Below are positions 1 to 7,198 of a DNA stretch of 30,603 nt, piece by piece. Source of the DNA: a virus; IMG/VR virus record IMGVR_UViG_3300007541_000114, positions 1 to 30,603 of that record; one strand, 5' to 3'. The stretch's first letter is position 1. Each line of letters opens with the position of its first letter. Position numbers and translations under genes: made by a program. Below the pieces are notes generated by a model that had not been told where the DNA came from, ran no database searches, and worked only from the letters and a program-made list of their open reading frames with translations.

Positions 1-132
1 CTGATAAATTGGATTATATCTATGCAGATATTAAACTTAACGTCAGATAGCACTAGAGTAAAAAGAATATCAGTTTCTATAGCCATAGTAGCCTCCGCCC
101 TACTGGGAACACTAATATTTATTGCACCATGA
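1..132 (+). CDS. C-terminal part of a small membrane protein (5' truncated)
   Basis: The frame is open from the first base of the window and closes with TGA at 130-132, overlapping the ATG of the next gene by four bases (ATGA). An in-frame ATG lies at 22, but no ribosome-binding site precedes it, so the real start is probably upstream of the window. The last 20 or so residues are a hydrophobic stretch rich in Ile, Val, Ala and Leu, typical of a single membrane segment, ending in Ile-Ala-Pro. Before it is a short polar stretch with Arg-Val-Lys-Arg, which would favour a cytoplasmic N-terminal side. The family is not recognisable from this fragment. Confidence 0.55.
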   Translation: MINWIISMQILNLTSDSTRVKRISVSIAIVASALLGTLIFIAP

Positions 133-581
133 ATAAACATCTTCAATATATGGAATTGTGTGATTCTATAGCAAAAATTTTTTCTACTTGTGAGAAAAAG
201 AAATATGGATCAGTAATACTAGATAACCATGGATATGTTATAGGTTTTGGGTATAATGGTGCCCCCAAGGGTATTGCACATTGCTCGGACGGTAACTGCC
301 CTAGGTTGCTTGAAGGCAGTGCATCTGGCTCAGTCTATGATAACTGTATAGCGGTACATGCAGAGGCAAACGCGCTCTTACATTCAGATCACTCCTCTAA
401 CGGAAAAACAATGTATGTTAATGGACCCCCATGCTTCTCGTGTGCTAAGCTTATATGTAATTCAACCGTAGATACAGTTGTCTATAAAAATGACTCAAGT
501 TACGCCAATTGGAGTTTTGTTAAATCTTTCTTAGAGAGTTCTAAGATACAGCTAATAGAGGTAGGCAGTGCCAGCATCTAA
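129..581 (+). CDS. dCMP deaminase (zinc-dependent deoxycytidylate deaminase)
   Basis: Predicted to convert dCMP to dUMP, the precursor for dTMP synthesis, in the cytoplasm. The 150-residue protein has the cytidine deaminase signature: His77-Ala-Glu79 (zinc ligand and catalytic proton shuttle) and Pro101-Cys102-x-x-Cys105 (two zinc ligands). The Gly-Tyr-Asn-Gly-Ala-Pro segment near residues 41-46 is typical of dCMP deaminases rather than free-nucleoside deaminases. Extra cysteines at 52, 57 and 73 could form the second, structural zinc site seen in phage T4 dCMP deaminase. Length fits the family. It overlaps the upstream membrane-protein gene by 4 bases and the next by 14. The short segment between the two motifs lacks a large insert, so allosteric control by dCTP/dTTP cannot be judged. 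Confidence 0.9.
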   Translation: MNKHLQYMELCDSIAKIFSTCEKKKYGSVILDNHGYVIGFGYNGAPKGIAHCSDGNCPRLLEGSASGSVYDNCIAVHAEANALLHSDHSSNGKTMYVNGPPCFSCAKLICNSTVDTVVYKNDSSYANWSFVKSFLESSKIQLIEVGSASI

Positions 582-774
582 GTTAAATTATATAGTTTTG
601 TACGACAACCATAGCCAAGTGTATGGATGTTCCTCACTCAAAGTGGCCAAAGATAGCCCGGTACCTGAGGGTATGACAGAGGATAATAAGAAGATATTCT
701 TTATTGCCTATGAGCCAGATAATATTTCAATTTCTCTATACAAAATAGACAAACAGGAAAAGGAAAATGAGTAA
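568..774 (+). CDS. hypothetical protein, 68 residues
   Basis: A small soluble protein with no recognised family. It begins inside the end of the dCMP deaminase gene (14-base overlap) and runs 8 bases into the next gene, so it is probably translationally coupled to both. The N-terminal half alternates hydrophobic and polar residues (Asn-Tyr-Ile-Val-Leu-Tyr), consistent with beta strands. The C-terminus is charged and ends in Lys-Glu-Asn-Glu. No membrane segment or metal-binding motif is visible. The codon use matches its neighbours. Confidence 0.6.
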   Translation: MPASKLNYIVLYDNHSQVYGCSSLKVAKDSPVPEGMTEDNKKIFFIAYEPDNISISLYKIDKQEKENE

Positions 775-994
775 AGTTAAGAAGAAGCACATTGTAAAAC
801 TTTTGCCAGGAGAAAGTGTTGTCGTTATGAGATACGATACTTTAATGTATCTTGCTCAAACGTGCGACCTATTAGCTGTTGATCAGCCCTCGGAGGAAGA
901 TGCACAAGCTTGGAGAGATCTGGCAGATGATATAAGAATACAGTGCAATGAGAACTACTACGACGAGTCTGCAGAGGAAGAATACTGGACGTAA
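767..994 (+). CDS. hypothetical acidic protein, 75 residues
   Basis: A small protein with a Lys-rich first seven residues and a strongly acidic C-terminal half (several Glu-Glu and Asp-Asp pairs, ending Glu-Glu-Tyr-Trp-Thr). It starts at ATG 767 after a GGAAAAGGA-type ribosome-binding site and overlaps the upstream gene by 8 bases. No family is recognised. The charge segregation resembles small protein-binding or inhibitor proteins, but that is only a general impression. Confidence 0.6.
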   Translation: MSKVKKKHIVKLLPGESVVVMRYDTLMYLAQTCDLLAVDQPSEEDAQAWRDLADDIRIQCNENYYDESAEEEYWT

Positions 995-999
995 TTTAG

Positions 1000-1791
1000 A
1001 TGATTGACCTATGCGTTGTAAGCTATAATACTAGACCCTTATTGCAAAGATTTCTAAATACTCTGCACTCAGATTTATCTGATTCCGAAAAGAATTGGAA
1101 TCTATATATAGCAGATAATGACTCGTCTGATGATACAAGAGACTGGATATCAAACCATTCTAATGCGTATCAGATTAGTGAGTATGTGGAAAATAGCAAC
1201 GTAGGATACTCATCCGCCTGTAATCAGCTGGCGTCAATGGGTTCGTCAGACATAATATGCCTGCTTAATGCAGATGTTTGGTTGAAGTCAAATGATATAA
1301 ATAAAGTAAAAGCTTTATATGAATCAGATGATTCTATTCATATACTTGGACCAAAGCAAAGAGATGAAAACGGATATATAACTCACGCTGGTATAGTGGG
1401 AACAAATTTATCGCCAAAGCATAGAGGGTGGAGAGAACACGATCCGCACGATAATCTCTATATAGATAGGATTGAGTGCGTCACCGTATCTGGTTCAGCC
1501 TACTTTATTCGAAGAGATGTTTGGGACTCTTTGTCTAATAATTCTGAATATAAAAAAATATTTCCCGATTCAAATGGAGCGTTTCTTCCAACGCCTCATT
1601 ATTATGAGGAAACATGGTGTTCTTATTTTGCAAGACACTTAGGATATAACGTTCATTACGATGGAAGTATTTCTATCGGACATAGTTGGCATAAGTCCTC
1701 TGAGGTAGGTGGGCACGCAGATTCCTACTTTAGTATAAGTAGAGAAATATTTAGAAAAGCGTGTGATCATTTTAAAATAGAAAGAGATTAA
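1000..1791 (+). CDS. glycosyltransferase family 2, GT-A fold
   Basis: A 263-residue nucleotide-sugar-dependent transferase of the GT2/WbbL-like type. The N-terminus has the expected beta strand and nucleotide-binding start (Val-Val-Ser-Tyr-Asn-Thr at 6-11), an Ala-Asp-Asn-Asp-Ser-Ser-Asp-Asp loop at 38-45, Asn-Val-Gly-Tyr-Ser-Ser-Ala-Cys-Asn at 67-75 typical of rhamnosyltransferase-like GT2 enzymes, and a DXD-equivalent Leu-Asn-Ala-Asp-Val at 89-93 for metal and sugar-nucleotide binding. No membrane anchor is visible, so it should act in the cytoplasm. It sits among DNA-metabolism genes, separate from the larger glycan cluster at the right end. Donor sugar and acceptor cannot be deduced. Acceptors could be phage DNA, virion protein or a host surface precursor. 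Confidence 0.85.
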   Translation: MIDLCVVSYNTRPLLQRFLNTLHSDLSDSEKNWNLYIADNDSSDDTRDWISNHSNAYQISEYVENSNVGYSSACNQLASMGSSDIICLLNADVWLKSNDINKVKALYESDDSIHILGPKQRDENGYITHAGIVGTNLSPKHRGWREHDPHDNLYIDRIECVTVSGSAYFIRRDVWDSLSNNSEYKKIFPDSNGAFLPTPHYYEETWCSYFARHLGYNVHYDGSISIGHSWHKSSEVGGHADSYFSISREIFRKACDHFKIERD

Positions 1792-1793
1792 TT

Positions 1794-2180
1794 ATGGGTT
1801 TATATACATATAGAGCAAAATTAAAAAAAGTAGTAGATGGAGATACAATTGATGTTTACATTGACCTTGGGTTTGACATTCATTACTTTAGCCGAGTACG
1901 TCTCGCTGGAATTAATGCTCCAGAGAGTAGAACTAAAAATTTGGAAGAAAAGAAATTAGGCCTAGCTGCAAAAGAATATGTTGAGCAATGGTTCAATAAG
2001 GTAGGACCAGATTTTATTATAAAGACAACAAAAGAGGAAAAAGGGAAATATGGTAGAGTTTTAGGAACCATTACAGACATGAAAGACGAGAGATGTCTTA
2101 ACCTGGAATTAGTTGACATAGGACTAGCTAGGGTGTACGATGGTTCTGGCGATAAAACCTGGACAGAGTTTAAGGAGTAA
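1794..2180 (+). CDS. staphylococcal nuclease-like (SNc/thermonuclease) protein
   Basis: A 128-residue OB-fold calcium-dependent nuclease that would cut DNA or RNA to 3'-phosphomononucleotides. The active-site pattern is complete: Asp15-Gly-Asp17-Thr with Asp20, then Arg36 and Glu44 in Arg-Leu-Ala-Gly-Ile-Asn-Ala-Pro-Glu, and Arg88 in Lys-Tyr-Gly-Arg. These match Asp21, Arg35, Asp40, Glu43 and Arg87 of the staphylococcal enzyme, apart from the exact Asp40 partner. There is no signal peptide, unlike the secreted bacterial enzymes, so it should act inside the infected cell, for example in degrading host DNA. It is separated from the glycosyltransferase by two bases and followed by a TTG-started gene. 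Confidence 0.88.
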   Translation: MGLYTYRAKLKKVVDGDTIDVYIDLGFDIHYFSRVRLAGINAPESRTKNLEEKKLGLAAKEYVEQWFNKVGPDFIIKTTKEEKGKYGRVLGTITDMKDERCLNLELVDIGLARVYDGSGDKTWTEFKE

Positions 2181-2182
2181 AG

Positions 2183-2602
2183 TTGCAAACGTTTCTTCCA
2201 TATGATGACTTTCAAAAATCAGTAGAAGTTCTTGACTATAAAAGATTAGGTAAACAGCGTGTGGAAACATTCCAAGTTCTTAATATTTTACTTGAAAGAA
2301 CGCCTACTAAAGGTTGGCGAAATCATCCAGTTACGTTAATGTGGACTGGATATGAATCCGCTCTAAAGCTTTATCAAAACATAACCATTAGAGAGTGGGT
2401 ACGTAGAGGCTATAATAATAATATGTCTTACGAGGAGATAGAACCGGGTTCAGTCCTCATGCCAAAGTGGTTTGGTAGAGACGAATTTCATAGATCTCAT
2501 AGGTCTAATCTTTTAAGGAAAGATTATGATTATTATTCACAGTTTTTTTCTGAACCCGACGACCTGCCATATTATTGGCCAGAGGTAGTAAATGCCGCTT
2601 AA
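2183..2602 (+). CDS. pyrimidine-dimer DNA glycosylase / endonuclease V-like protein (MSMEG_6728-like)
   Basis: A 139-residue protein starting at TTG 2183, two bases after the previous stop, with AAGGAG at 2172-2177. The N-terminus Met-Gln-Thr-Phe-Leu-Pro-Tyr followed by Leu-Asp-x-Lys-Arg-Leu-Gly-Lys-Gln-Arg-Val-Glu is the hallmark I know from the MSMEG_6728-type family annotated as pyrimidine dimer DNA glycosylase/endonuclease V. A Trp-Arg-Asn-His-Pro motif follows near residue 45, and the C-terminus has His-Arg-Ser-His with Tyr-Tyr-Trp-Pro. The conserved N-terminus supports the TTG start. The likely role is UV-damage repair of phage DNA, useful in sunlit water. Activity is inferred from the family and few members have been tested biochemically. 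Confidence 0.7.
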   Translation: MQTFLPYDDFQKSVEVLDYKRLGKQRVETFQVLNILLERTPTKGWRNHPVTLMWTGYESALKLYQNITIREWVRRGYNNNMSYEEIEPGSVLMPKWFGRDEFHRSHRSNLLRKDYDYYSQFFSEPDDLPYYWPEVVNAA

Positions 2603-2999
2603 AGTATTTTTGTCCGGAGCCATAGAGGGCGTAGAAGAATATGGTAGAGAGTGGAGAAAGGTTGCCACTAACAGATTGCACCTCTACGGATATGACGTAT
2701 TGGATCCATCATGTCTGATAGATTTTGAGTATGAGACTCCTGATGAGATAGTTGAAAAAAACTTGTTCCTTCAGAAAAGAGCAGATATAATTCTAGTAGA
2801 GTACATGATACCGGATAGGCAATACATAGGAACAGATTTTGAAATGGCATATGCGAAGATAAATGGTCAACCATCAGTTGCTTTTGCATCCCCACAAGCT
2901 GTAAACAGAGTCTATCTTCAATACATGAACACAAAAGTGTGTCGTAGCATGACTGAAGCAATAGAGTATATAAGCATAAATTACCCATCGGAGAGTTAG
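2592..2999 (+). CDS. nucleoside 2-deoxyribosyltransferase-like protein
   Basis: A 135-residue Rossmann-like protein of the nucleoside 2-deoxyribosyltransferase superfamily. Family hallmarks are Phe-Leu-Ser-Gly-Ala-Ile at 6-11, Leu-Asp-Pro-Ser at 37-40, Ala-Asp-Ile-Ile-Leu-Val at 64-69 and Gly-Thr-Asp-Phe-Glu-Met-Ala-Tyr-Ala at 80-88. Glu84 is the likely catalytic nucleophile that forms the ribosyl-enzyme intermediate. Family members exchange bases between deoxynucleosides or hydrolyse (deoxy)nucleoside monophosphates, including modified ones. Start ATG 2592 overlaps the previous gene by 11 bases. With the dCMP deaminase and dNMP kinase here, it points to salvage or remodelling of the dNTP pool. 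Confidence 0.75.
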   Translation: MPLKVFLSGAIEGVEEYGREWRKVATNRLHLYGYDVLDPSCLIDFEYETPDEIVEKNLFLQKRADIILVEYMIPDRQYIGTDFEMAYAKINGQPSVAFASPQAVNRVYLQYMNTKVCRSMTEAIEYISINYPSES

Positions 3000-3000
3000 T

Positions 3001-3585
3001 ATGCAGTATAGAGGAAATTCTGGTCAAGAGTCTTTTGTTTTAGACCTTTTAGATTACAAGACCGACGGCTATTATGTTGAGTTGGGAGCATTTCACCCAA
3101 CTGAAGGAAGTAATACTTTTTATTTGGAATCAGATTATAATTGGACTGGTGTCTCTTTTGAGATATTAGATGATAGGAGAAAGTCTTTTGTAGAAAAAAG
3201 AACAAACCCATGTTACGGCGATGCACTAGAGTTCAATTACGTTCAGTACTTTGAGGAAAATAATTTTCCTAAACAAATAGACTATTTGCAGGTTGACATA
3301 GATGCGGGGTATGATCCTTCTTGTCGCCCGTTCGGGAATCATTATACTACGTTACATGGCCTAATAGCAGTACCGCTAACTCAATATAGATTTTCTATAA
3401 TAACATTTGAACACGATACCAATATGTATTTCAGAAATGCAGGGATGAGAGACGCTCAGAGAGAAATATTAGATAGTCTTGGGTATACCCTTGTAAGAAG
3501 GGAGTGGCACGAGGACTGGTGGGTGGACCCGAACGCTATAAGTATAGATAAGTTTAGGAGACACCTAGGATGGGAAACCCTCTAG
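3001..3585 (+). CDS. FkbM-like SAM-dependent methyltransferase
   Basis: A 194-residue protein with a class I methyltransferase core of the FkbM/Methyltransf_21 type. The SAM-binding motif I region is Tyr-Val-Glu27-Leu-Gly29-Ala, followed by Asn-Thr at 38-39. The acidic residue after strand 2 is Glu54 in Phe-Glu-Ile-Leu, and Leu-Gln-Val-Asp99-Ile-Asp matches the FkbM hallmark strand. The insert after Asp101 (Gly-Tyr-Asp-Pro-Ser-Cys) is unusual. FkbM proteins methylate sugar or polyketide hydroxyls. The location between glycosyl/nucleotide genes and three hydroxylases suggests O-methylation of a glycan or of a hydroxylated product. It directly abuts the next gene. Confidence 0.72.
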   Translation: MQYRGNSGQESFVLDLLDYKTDGYYVELGAFHPTEGSNTFYLESDYNWTGVSFEILDDRRKSFVEKRTNPCYGDALEFNYVQYFEENNFPKQIDYLQVDIDAGYDPSCRPFGNHYTTLHGLIAVPLTQYRFSIITFEHDTNMYFRNAGMRDAQREILDSLGYTLVRREWHEDWWVDPNAISIDKFRRHLGWETL

Positions 3586-4131
3586 ATGAGTAGCTGTGTA
3601 TATATAGATAGCTTTATTGACGAAGAACAAATTACGTTTATTTTAGATCGTATATCGCAGGCAGATTTTACAAGTGTTGGAAACAATAAGGATCTTTTTT
3701 CCTTAGATCTTTTTAATACCGAGTTATTTAATGACACAGAGTGTATAGAAATACTATTGTCAATACAAAGGAAAATAGAAAAAAAAATAGAACTCATATA
3801 CAATAAGCCCATAACTCATTTAGCAGGTCCTTCGGTATTAAAGTATGAGATCAATCAGAAAATAGGATTACATAGAGATTGGGAACCGGAAGATTCCTAT
3901 GTCATCGAAAATAAAAAGAAAAAAGTAGACTTAGCGTCTATAGTTTATTTCAATGAAGACTATAATGGTGGAGATTTAGTTTTCTATAAAAAAGAAAATC
4001 TATCCATACCATACCTAACCCTTAAGCCATCTAAAGGATCGTGTATAATCTTTGATTCGGATATATACCATGATACTATATCCATATCTAGTGGCACCAA
4101 GTATTGTCAAACAACATTTTATAGTTTATAG
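3586..4131 (+). CDS. 2OG-Fe(II) oxygenase, prolyl-4-hydroxylase type (copy 1)
   Basis: A 181-residue iron- and 2-oxoglutarate-dependent hydroxylase. The metal triad is His96-x-Asp98 and His162, and Lys172, exactly 10 residues after the distal His, is placed to bind 2-oxoglutarate as in prolyl 4-hydroxylases. Tyr-Phe-Asn-Glu-Asp-Tyr-Asn-Gly-Gly at 121-129 is the family's conserved core strand-turn. It starts at ATG 3586 immediately after the previous TAG. It is much shorter than the next two oxygenases, lacking their long N-terminal and C-terminal parts. The substrate is unknown. P4H-fold phage enzymes are usually assigned to protein, peptide or small-molecule hydroxylation rather than to DNA. 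Confidence 0.88.
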   Translation: MSSCVYIDSFIDEEQITFILDRISQADFTSVGNNKDLFSLDLFNTELFNDTECIEILLSIQRKIEKKIELIYNKPITHLAGPSVLKYEINQKIGLHRDWEPEDSYVIENKKKKVDLASIVYFNEDYNGGDLVFYKKENLSIPYLTLKPSKGSCIIFDSDIYHDTISISSGTKYCQTTFYSL

Positions 4132-4139
4132 GAATAGAA

Positions 4140-5126
4140 GTGATTAATTTAGGCTTACAATATGAGGAAATATATCCAAAAATTATAGTATATAAAAATA
4201 CTATATCTGATATAGACAAATTATATAATTTAGTCAGGAAATTTGAATCCTATTCTGCGGGAAGATTCTTCATGAAGGAGTGGACTAAATGGTTTGTTTT
4301 TGGCCGATACTCCTCCTTTAAGTCCTTCGAAGAAGTGCTAGAAGATTCTTACAGTCACCTATCTAACTGCCTGTACTCCGCCTCAGAAAAAGAGGCAATT
4401 CTAATGCTGCTTAAAGAGGAGTCAGAGTTTTACAATGCAATCGTGTTATCAAACACTTTTGTGTTGGGGCATTACATCTCTAAGTTCGAAGTTAAACTTC
4501 CTCCAAAATCTTTTATGACAACACCAAATGTGGCAAAATATGATTGCGATATAGACTATGGTAGGGGCAAGGAAAATAGAATGGCTATGCAGTTCCATAC
4601 CGATTACCTATTAGGGGAATGGTACTGGCCAGACGACGCCTTTCTCCTAACTTGTACAACATACATAAACGATGATTATAATGGTGGAGAAATAGTATTT
4701 CTAGCAGGTGAAGATATCATACCGTATAAACCTTCTGCTGGAGATGTAATTGTTTTTCCTTCTGGATCTCCTTTATTTCCAGAGAAACCAAATAGGCAGC
4801 CATATTTCCATGCGGTAAATTCAATAAAGAATAAGCCTAAATATTTTATTAGAAATTATATAAAATACCCTCACGCCGCGGAAGATTTATGGATTCGTAA
4901 TTCTGAAAAATATGGAGATGATTGGCATGCAATAGCAAAAGAGAGGTGCGAAGATCACAACTTGCTCACCGCCCAACATTCTGATGGAAAACCATTTGAT
5001 CTAGATCGATGGCAGAATGAGAAAGAAGTTCAGTTTTTTGGTTCAAATTTAATAAATGAATTCTACGATACACAAAAAGATTTATATCAAATCAATGAAA
5101 AAATCTATCAATACGAAGAATTCTAA
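4140..5126 (+). CDS. 2OG-Fe(II) oxygenase, prolyl-4-hydroxylase type (copy 2, tandem paralogue)
   Basis: A 328-residue hydroxylase starting at GTG 4140. Metal ligands His153-x-Asp155 and His224 are intact, with Lys234 at +10 for 2-oxoglutarate. Tyr-Ile-Asn-Asp-Asp-Tyr-Asn-Gly-Gly at 175-183 is the core motif. The first 140 residues form a family-specific helical domain. A C-terminal part of about 90 residues begins with Tyr-Phe-Ile-Arg-Asn-Tyr and has Pro-His-Ala-Ala-Glu-Asp-Leu-Trp. It is clearly paralogous to the next gene, with long runs of identical residues around both metal-binding segments and the C-terminal extension. The substrate is unknown. The extension has no counterpart in the short copy upstream. 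Confidence 0.88.
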   Translation: MINLGLQYEEIYPKIIVYKNTISDIDKLYNLVRKFESYSAGRFFMKEWTKWFVFGRYSSFKSFEEVLEDSYSHLSNCLYSASEKEAILMLLKEESEFYNAIVLSNTFVLGHYISKFEVKLPPKSFMTTPNVAKYDCDIDYGRGKENRMAMQFHTDYLLGEWYWPDDAFLLTCTTYINDDYNGGEIVFLAGEDIIPYKPSAGDVIVFPSGSPLFPEKPNRQPYFHAVNSIKNKPKYFIRNYIKYPHAAEDLWIRNSEKYGDDWHAIAKERCEDHNLLTAQHSDGKPFDLDRWQNEKEVQFFGSNLINEFYDTQKDLYQINEKIYQYEEF

Positions 5127-5168
5127 GATAAGTAAGGTTAGGGAATACTATATAGTTTGTAGGTTTTT

Positions 5169-6158
5169 ATGATAGAATTAAATTTAGAATACGAAGAAAT
5201 ATATCCAAGAATTTTTGTTTACAAAAATTTACTTCCACACATAAATAAGATTTATTATGTTATCAGTGAGTCTGAAAAAGTTAATTCTGGTAAAGCTTAT
5301 TTCAAAGAATGGTCTGAATGGTTTACTTTTGGAACATACTGTAGCGCAAAACAACACACAGAAGCGATTGAAGACTTTTATAATTTCATACTAAGCGACG
5401 AGTTATCTTCTTCACAGAAAGAAGAATTACGTAAGCAATTTTCTGATCAAATGACTGTTTATAGAGATGTGTCCAATTCGAATCAATTAGCATTGATTCA
5501 CTATTCACAGAAAAACAATATCAATTTACCTGATAACTCATTTATTCCAGAGTTAAACATAGCTAAATATTATAATGATGTTGATTTGGGCAATAATAGG
5601 GAAGATACTCTAGCCATGCAGTTTCATACAGACTATAGTCTAGGTGAATGGTATTGGCCAAATAACAACTTTATTGTTACCTGCACAACATATATAAATG
5701 AAGACTATGATGGCGGTGAGCTTCTGTTCGTTTGCGGAAAAGATATTATAAAATATAAACCAAATGCAGGCGACATACTAGTTTTTCCCTCTGGGTCACC
5801 GATGTATCCGGATTATCCAGATAGGCAGCCCTATTTTCACGCAGTGAACAGTGTCAAGAATAAGCCTAAGTATTTCATTAGGAACTATATAAAATATCCC
5901 CACGCTGCGGAAGATTTATGGAGTAGGAACGAGGAAAAGTATGGAGAAGATTGGCCCGACATTGCCAAAAGTAGGGGTAACGGGCAAAATATTCTAATTG
6001 TTAGAACCAAGGACGATAAACCATTTAATCCCGACTCTTATCATAATGAAGAATCTTTTGACTTTTATGGTTCCAATTTGATTAGCCGCTTCTACGATGT
6101 TCCGGAAGAATTATATCAAATATATAACAACATATATGAGTTTGAAGAATTCGAGTAG
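5169..6158 (+). CDS. 2OG-Fe(II) oxygenase, prolyl-4-hydroxylase type (copy 3, tandem paralogue)
   Basis: A 329-residue paralogue of the preceding gene and collinear with it: His153, Asp155, His224 and Lys234 fall at the same residue numbers. Residues 219-251 match copy 2 almost perfectly, while the N-terminal 140 residues and the segment after 255 have diverged, suggesting a shared catalytic core with altered substrate recognition. It is preceded by a 42-base gap without a clear ribosome-binding site apart from a weak TAGG, whereas most neighbours overlap. It is the last gene of its block: the next 70 bases hold a promoter. Confidence 0.88.
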   Translation: MIELNLEYEEIYPRIFVYKNLLPHINKIYYVISESEKVNSGKAYFKEWSEWFTFGTYCSAKQHTEAIEDFYNFILSDELSSSQKEELRKQFSDQMTVYRDVSNSNQLALIHYSQKNNINLPDNSFIPELNIAKYYNDVDLGNNREDTLAMQFHTDYSLGEWYWPNNNFIVTCTTYINEDYDGGELLFVCGKDIIKYKPNAGDILVFPSGSPMYPDYPDRQPYFHAVNSVKNKPKYFIRNYIKYPHAAEDLWSRNEEKYGEDWPDIAKSRGNGQNILIVRTKDDKPFNPDSYHNEESFDFYGSNLISRFYDVPEELYQIYNNIYEFEEFE

Positions 6159-6162
6159 CAGC

Positions 6163-6191
6163 TTGCAAGCAGGGTTCAAGTTGTGTATAAT
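6163..6191 (+). promoter_or_regulatory. sigma70-type promoter
   Basis: TTGCAA at 6163-6168 and a perfect TATAAT at 6186-6191 are separated by exactly 17 bases, with TGTG just before the -10 box. Transcription should begin near 6198, giving a leader of about 30 bases before the ATG at 6229. It lies in one of the few real intergenic gaps. Confidence 0.75.
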
Positions 6192-6228
6192 ATAAGAGTC
6201 ATATAAACCAACAACCGAAAGGTAAGTA

Positions 6229-6423
6229 ATGTCAGACAATAAGCTAAAGTATTTCACTGTGACAACAACTACTCTTGTTAGAGCAAATAACAAGACACAC
6301 GCTGAGAAGATTGCAATGAGCAATCGCCGCAAGGTGTCTGGACTTCCTGGTGAAGTTATCTACAAGGATGTAGAAGTTGATAGAATCACAGCCGTTGAGG
6401 CTCGTGAGCAGTTTGTAGACTGA
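6229..6423 (+). CDS. small protein of unknown function, own transcription unit
   Basis: A 64-residue soluble protein starting at ATG 6229 after an AAAGGTAAG ribosome-binding site. The N-terminal half alternates Thr and Val (Tyr-Phe-Thr-Val-Thr-Thr-Thr-Thr), suggesting a beta hairpin, followed by an amphipathic helix with His-Ala-Glu-Lys-Ile-Ala. Similar short strand-helix patterns occur in small phage proteins of unknown role. Its codons differ from its neighbours: ATC/ATT instead of ATA, and CGC/CGT beside AGA. With its own promoter and hairpin it looks like a separately and perhaps strongly expressed accessory gene. No function can be assigned. Confidence 0.75.
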   Translation: MSDNKLKYFTVTTTTLVRANNKTHAEKIAMSNRRKVSGLPGEVIYKDVEVDRITAVEAREQFVD

Positions 6424-6445
6424 TACACTGAAAGTTAGACTGCGC

Positions 6446-6470
6446 AGAGGGAGGGTTATGCCCTCCCTCT
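6446..6470 (+). terminator. hairpin, probable terminator or processing site
   Basis: A perfect 10-bp stem (AGAGGGAGGG with CCCTCCCTCT) closes a 5-base TTATG loop, 22 bases after the preceding stop. The bases that follow (ATGTAGTTAT) are only moderately T-rich, so termination may be partial. It could instead stabilise the 3' end of the short message. Confidence 0.6.
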
Positions 6471-6494
6471 ATGTAGTTATAAGGAGGAATGGTT

Positions 6495-7187
6495 ATGATA
6501 ATAGCTCAAATGATTGGCAGAAATGAGTCAGATAGATACTTGGAAGAAGTTCTAAAACGACTATCTGGACAGGTTGATAAAATAATATTTACCGATGATT
6601 GCTCCGATGACAATACGCCAGAGATAGCCTCCAAATACGCAGAGGTATTCCAAACGCCAGAGCAACTGTTTAATGTTCACGAGGGAAAGCTGAGATCGTT
6701 TGCCTGGTCGAATTTGGATAAGTGTGCAAGTGTGGGCGATTGGATTGTCGCAATAGACTGTGACGAGATGCTGTACCATACAGATGATCTTGACATAAGA
6801 AATGTCTTGAACGCATCTCCTTTTGATGTTGTTAATGTTAGGTTTTATCATATGTGGAACACATTTCAGTATAGGGTTGATAAGTTATGGGCACCTAATA
6901 ATAGCTCTAGAATCTTCAGATATAAAGAGGGTGGCATGTTTCGCAATAGAGAGTTGGCGTGCGGCTCAGAGCCAACGTACGTGTTAGACTGGTTGAAGGC
7001 CAGAAATTTTTGGATCAACTCCAACCTGATTATGCAGCACCTGGGGTATATGAAGGATGAAGATAAGCAATCTAAGTATAATAGGTATTCAAATATAGAT
7101 GGTGGTCAATACCATAATCTTAACCATATTAATTCCATAATAGACACAGACCCAGTCTTAATAGACTGGGGCAACTTCGGTATTTGA
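6495..7187 (+). CDS. glycosyltransferase, GT-A fold (family 2-like)
   Basis: A 230-residue protein. The start is set at ATG 6495 because the strong AAGGAGG at 6481-6487 lies 7 bases upstream. An ATG at 6489 would sit only one base after it. The N-terminus Ile-Ile-Ala-Gln-Met-Ile-Gly-Arg-Asn-Glu-Ser is typical of GT2 relatives that begin with a MxxRNE-type motif. Asp34-Asp-Cys-Ser-Asp38-Asp and Asp88-Cys-Asp90-Glu91 are the nucleotide-sugar and metal-binding acidic motifs. Tryptophan-rich segments follow, with His-Leu-Gly-Tyr near the C-terminus. No membrane segment is visible. It opens the operon that leads into the replication genes. Donor and acceptor are unknown. Confidence 0.82.
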   Translation: MIIAQMIGRNESDRYLEEVLKRLSGQVDKIIFTDDCSDDNTPEIASKYAEVFQTPEQLFNVHEGKLRSFAWSNLDKCASVGDWIVAIDCDEMLYHTDDLDIRNVLNASPFDVVNVRFYHMWNTFQYRVDKLWAPNNSSRIFRYKEGGMFRNRELACGSEPTYVLDWLKARNFWINSNLIMQHLGYMKDEDKQSKYNRYSNIDGGQYHNLNHINSIIDTDPVLIDWGNFGI

Positions 7188-7198
7188 TTGGAGAATAA

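Noticed and set aside
3586-6158. TET/JBP-type DNA-base oxygenases
   Set aside because: The proteins have Lys at +10 after the distal His and the Tyr-x-Asn-x-Asp-Tyr-x-Gly-Gly motif, which fit prolyl-4-hydroxylase-type enzymes. No TET/JBP features were seen.
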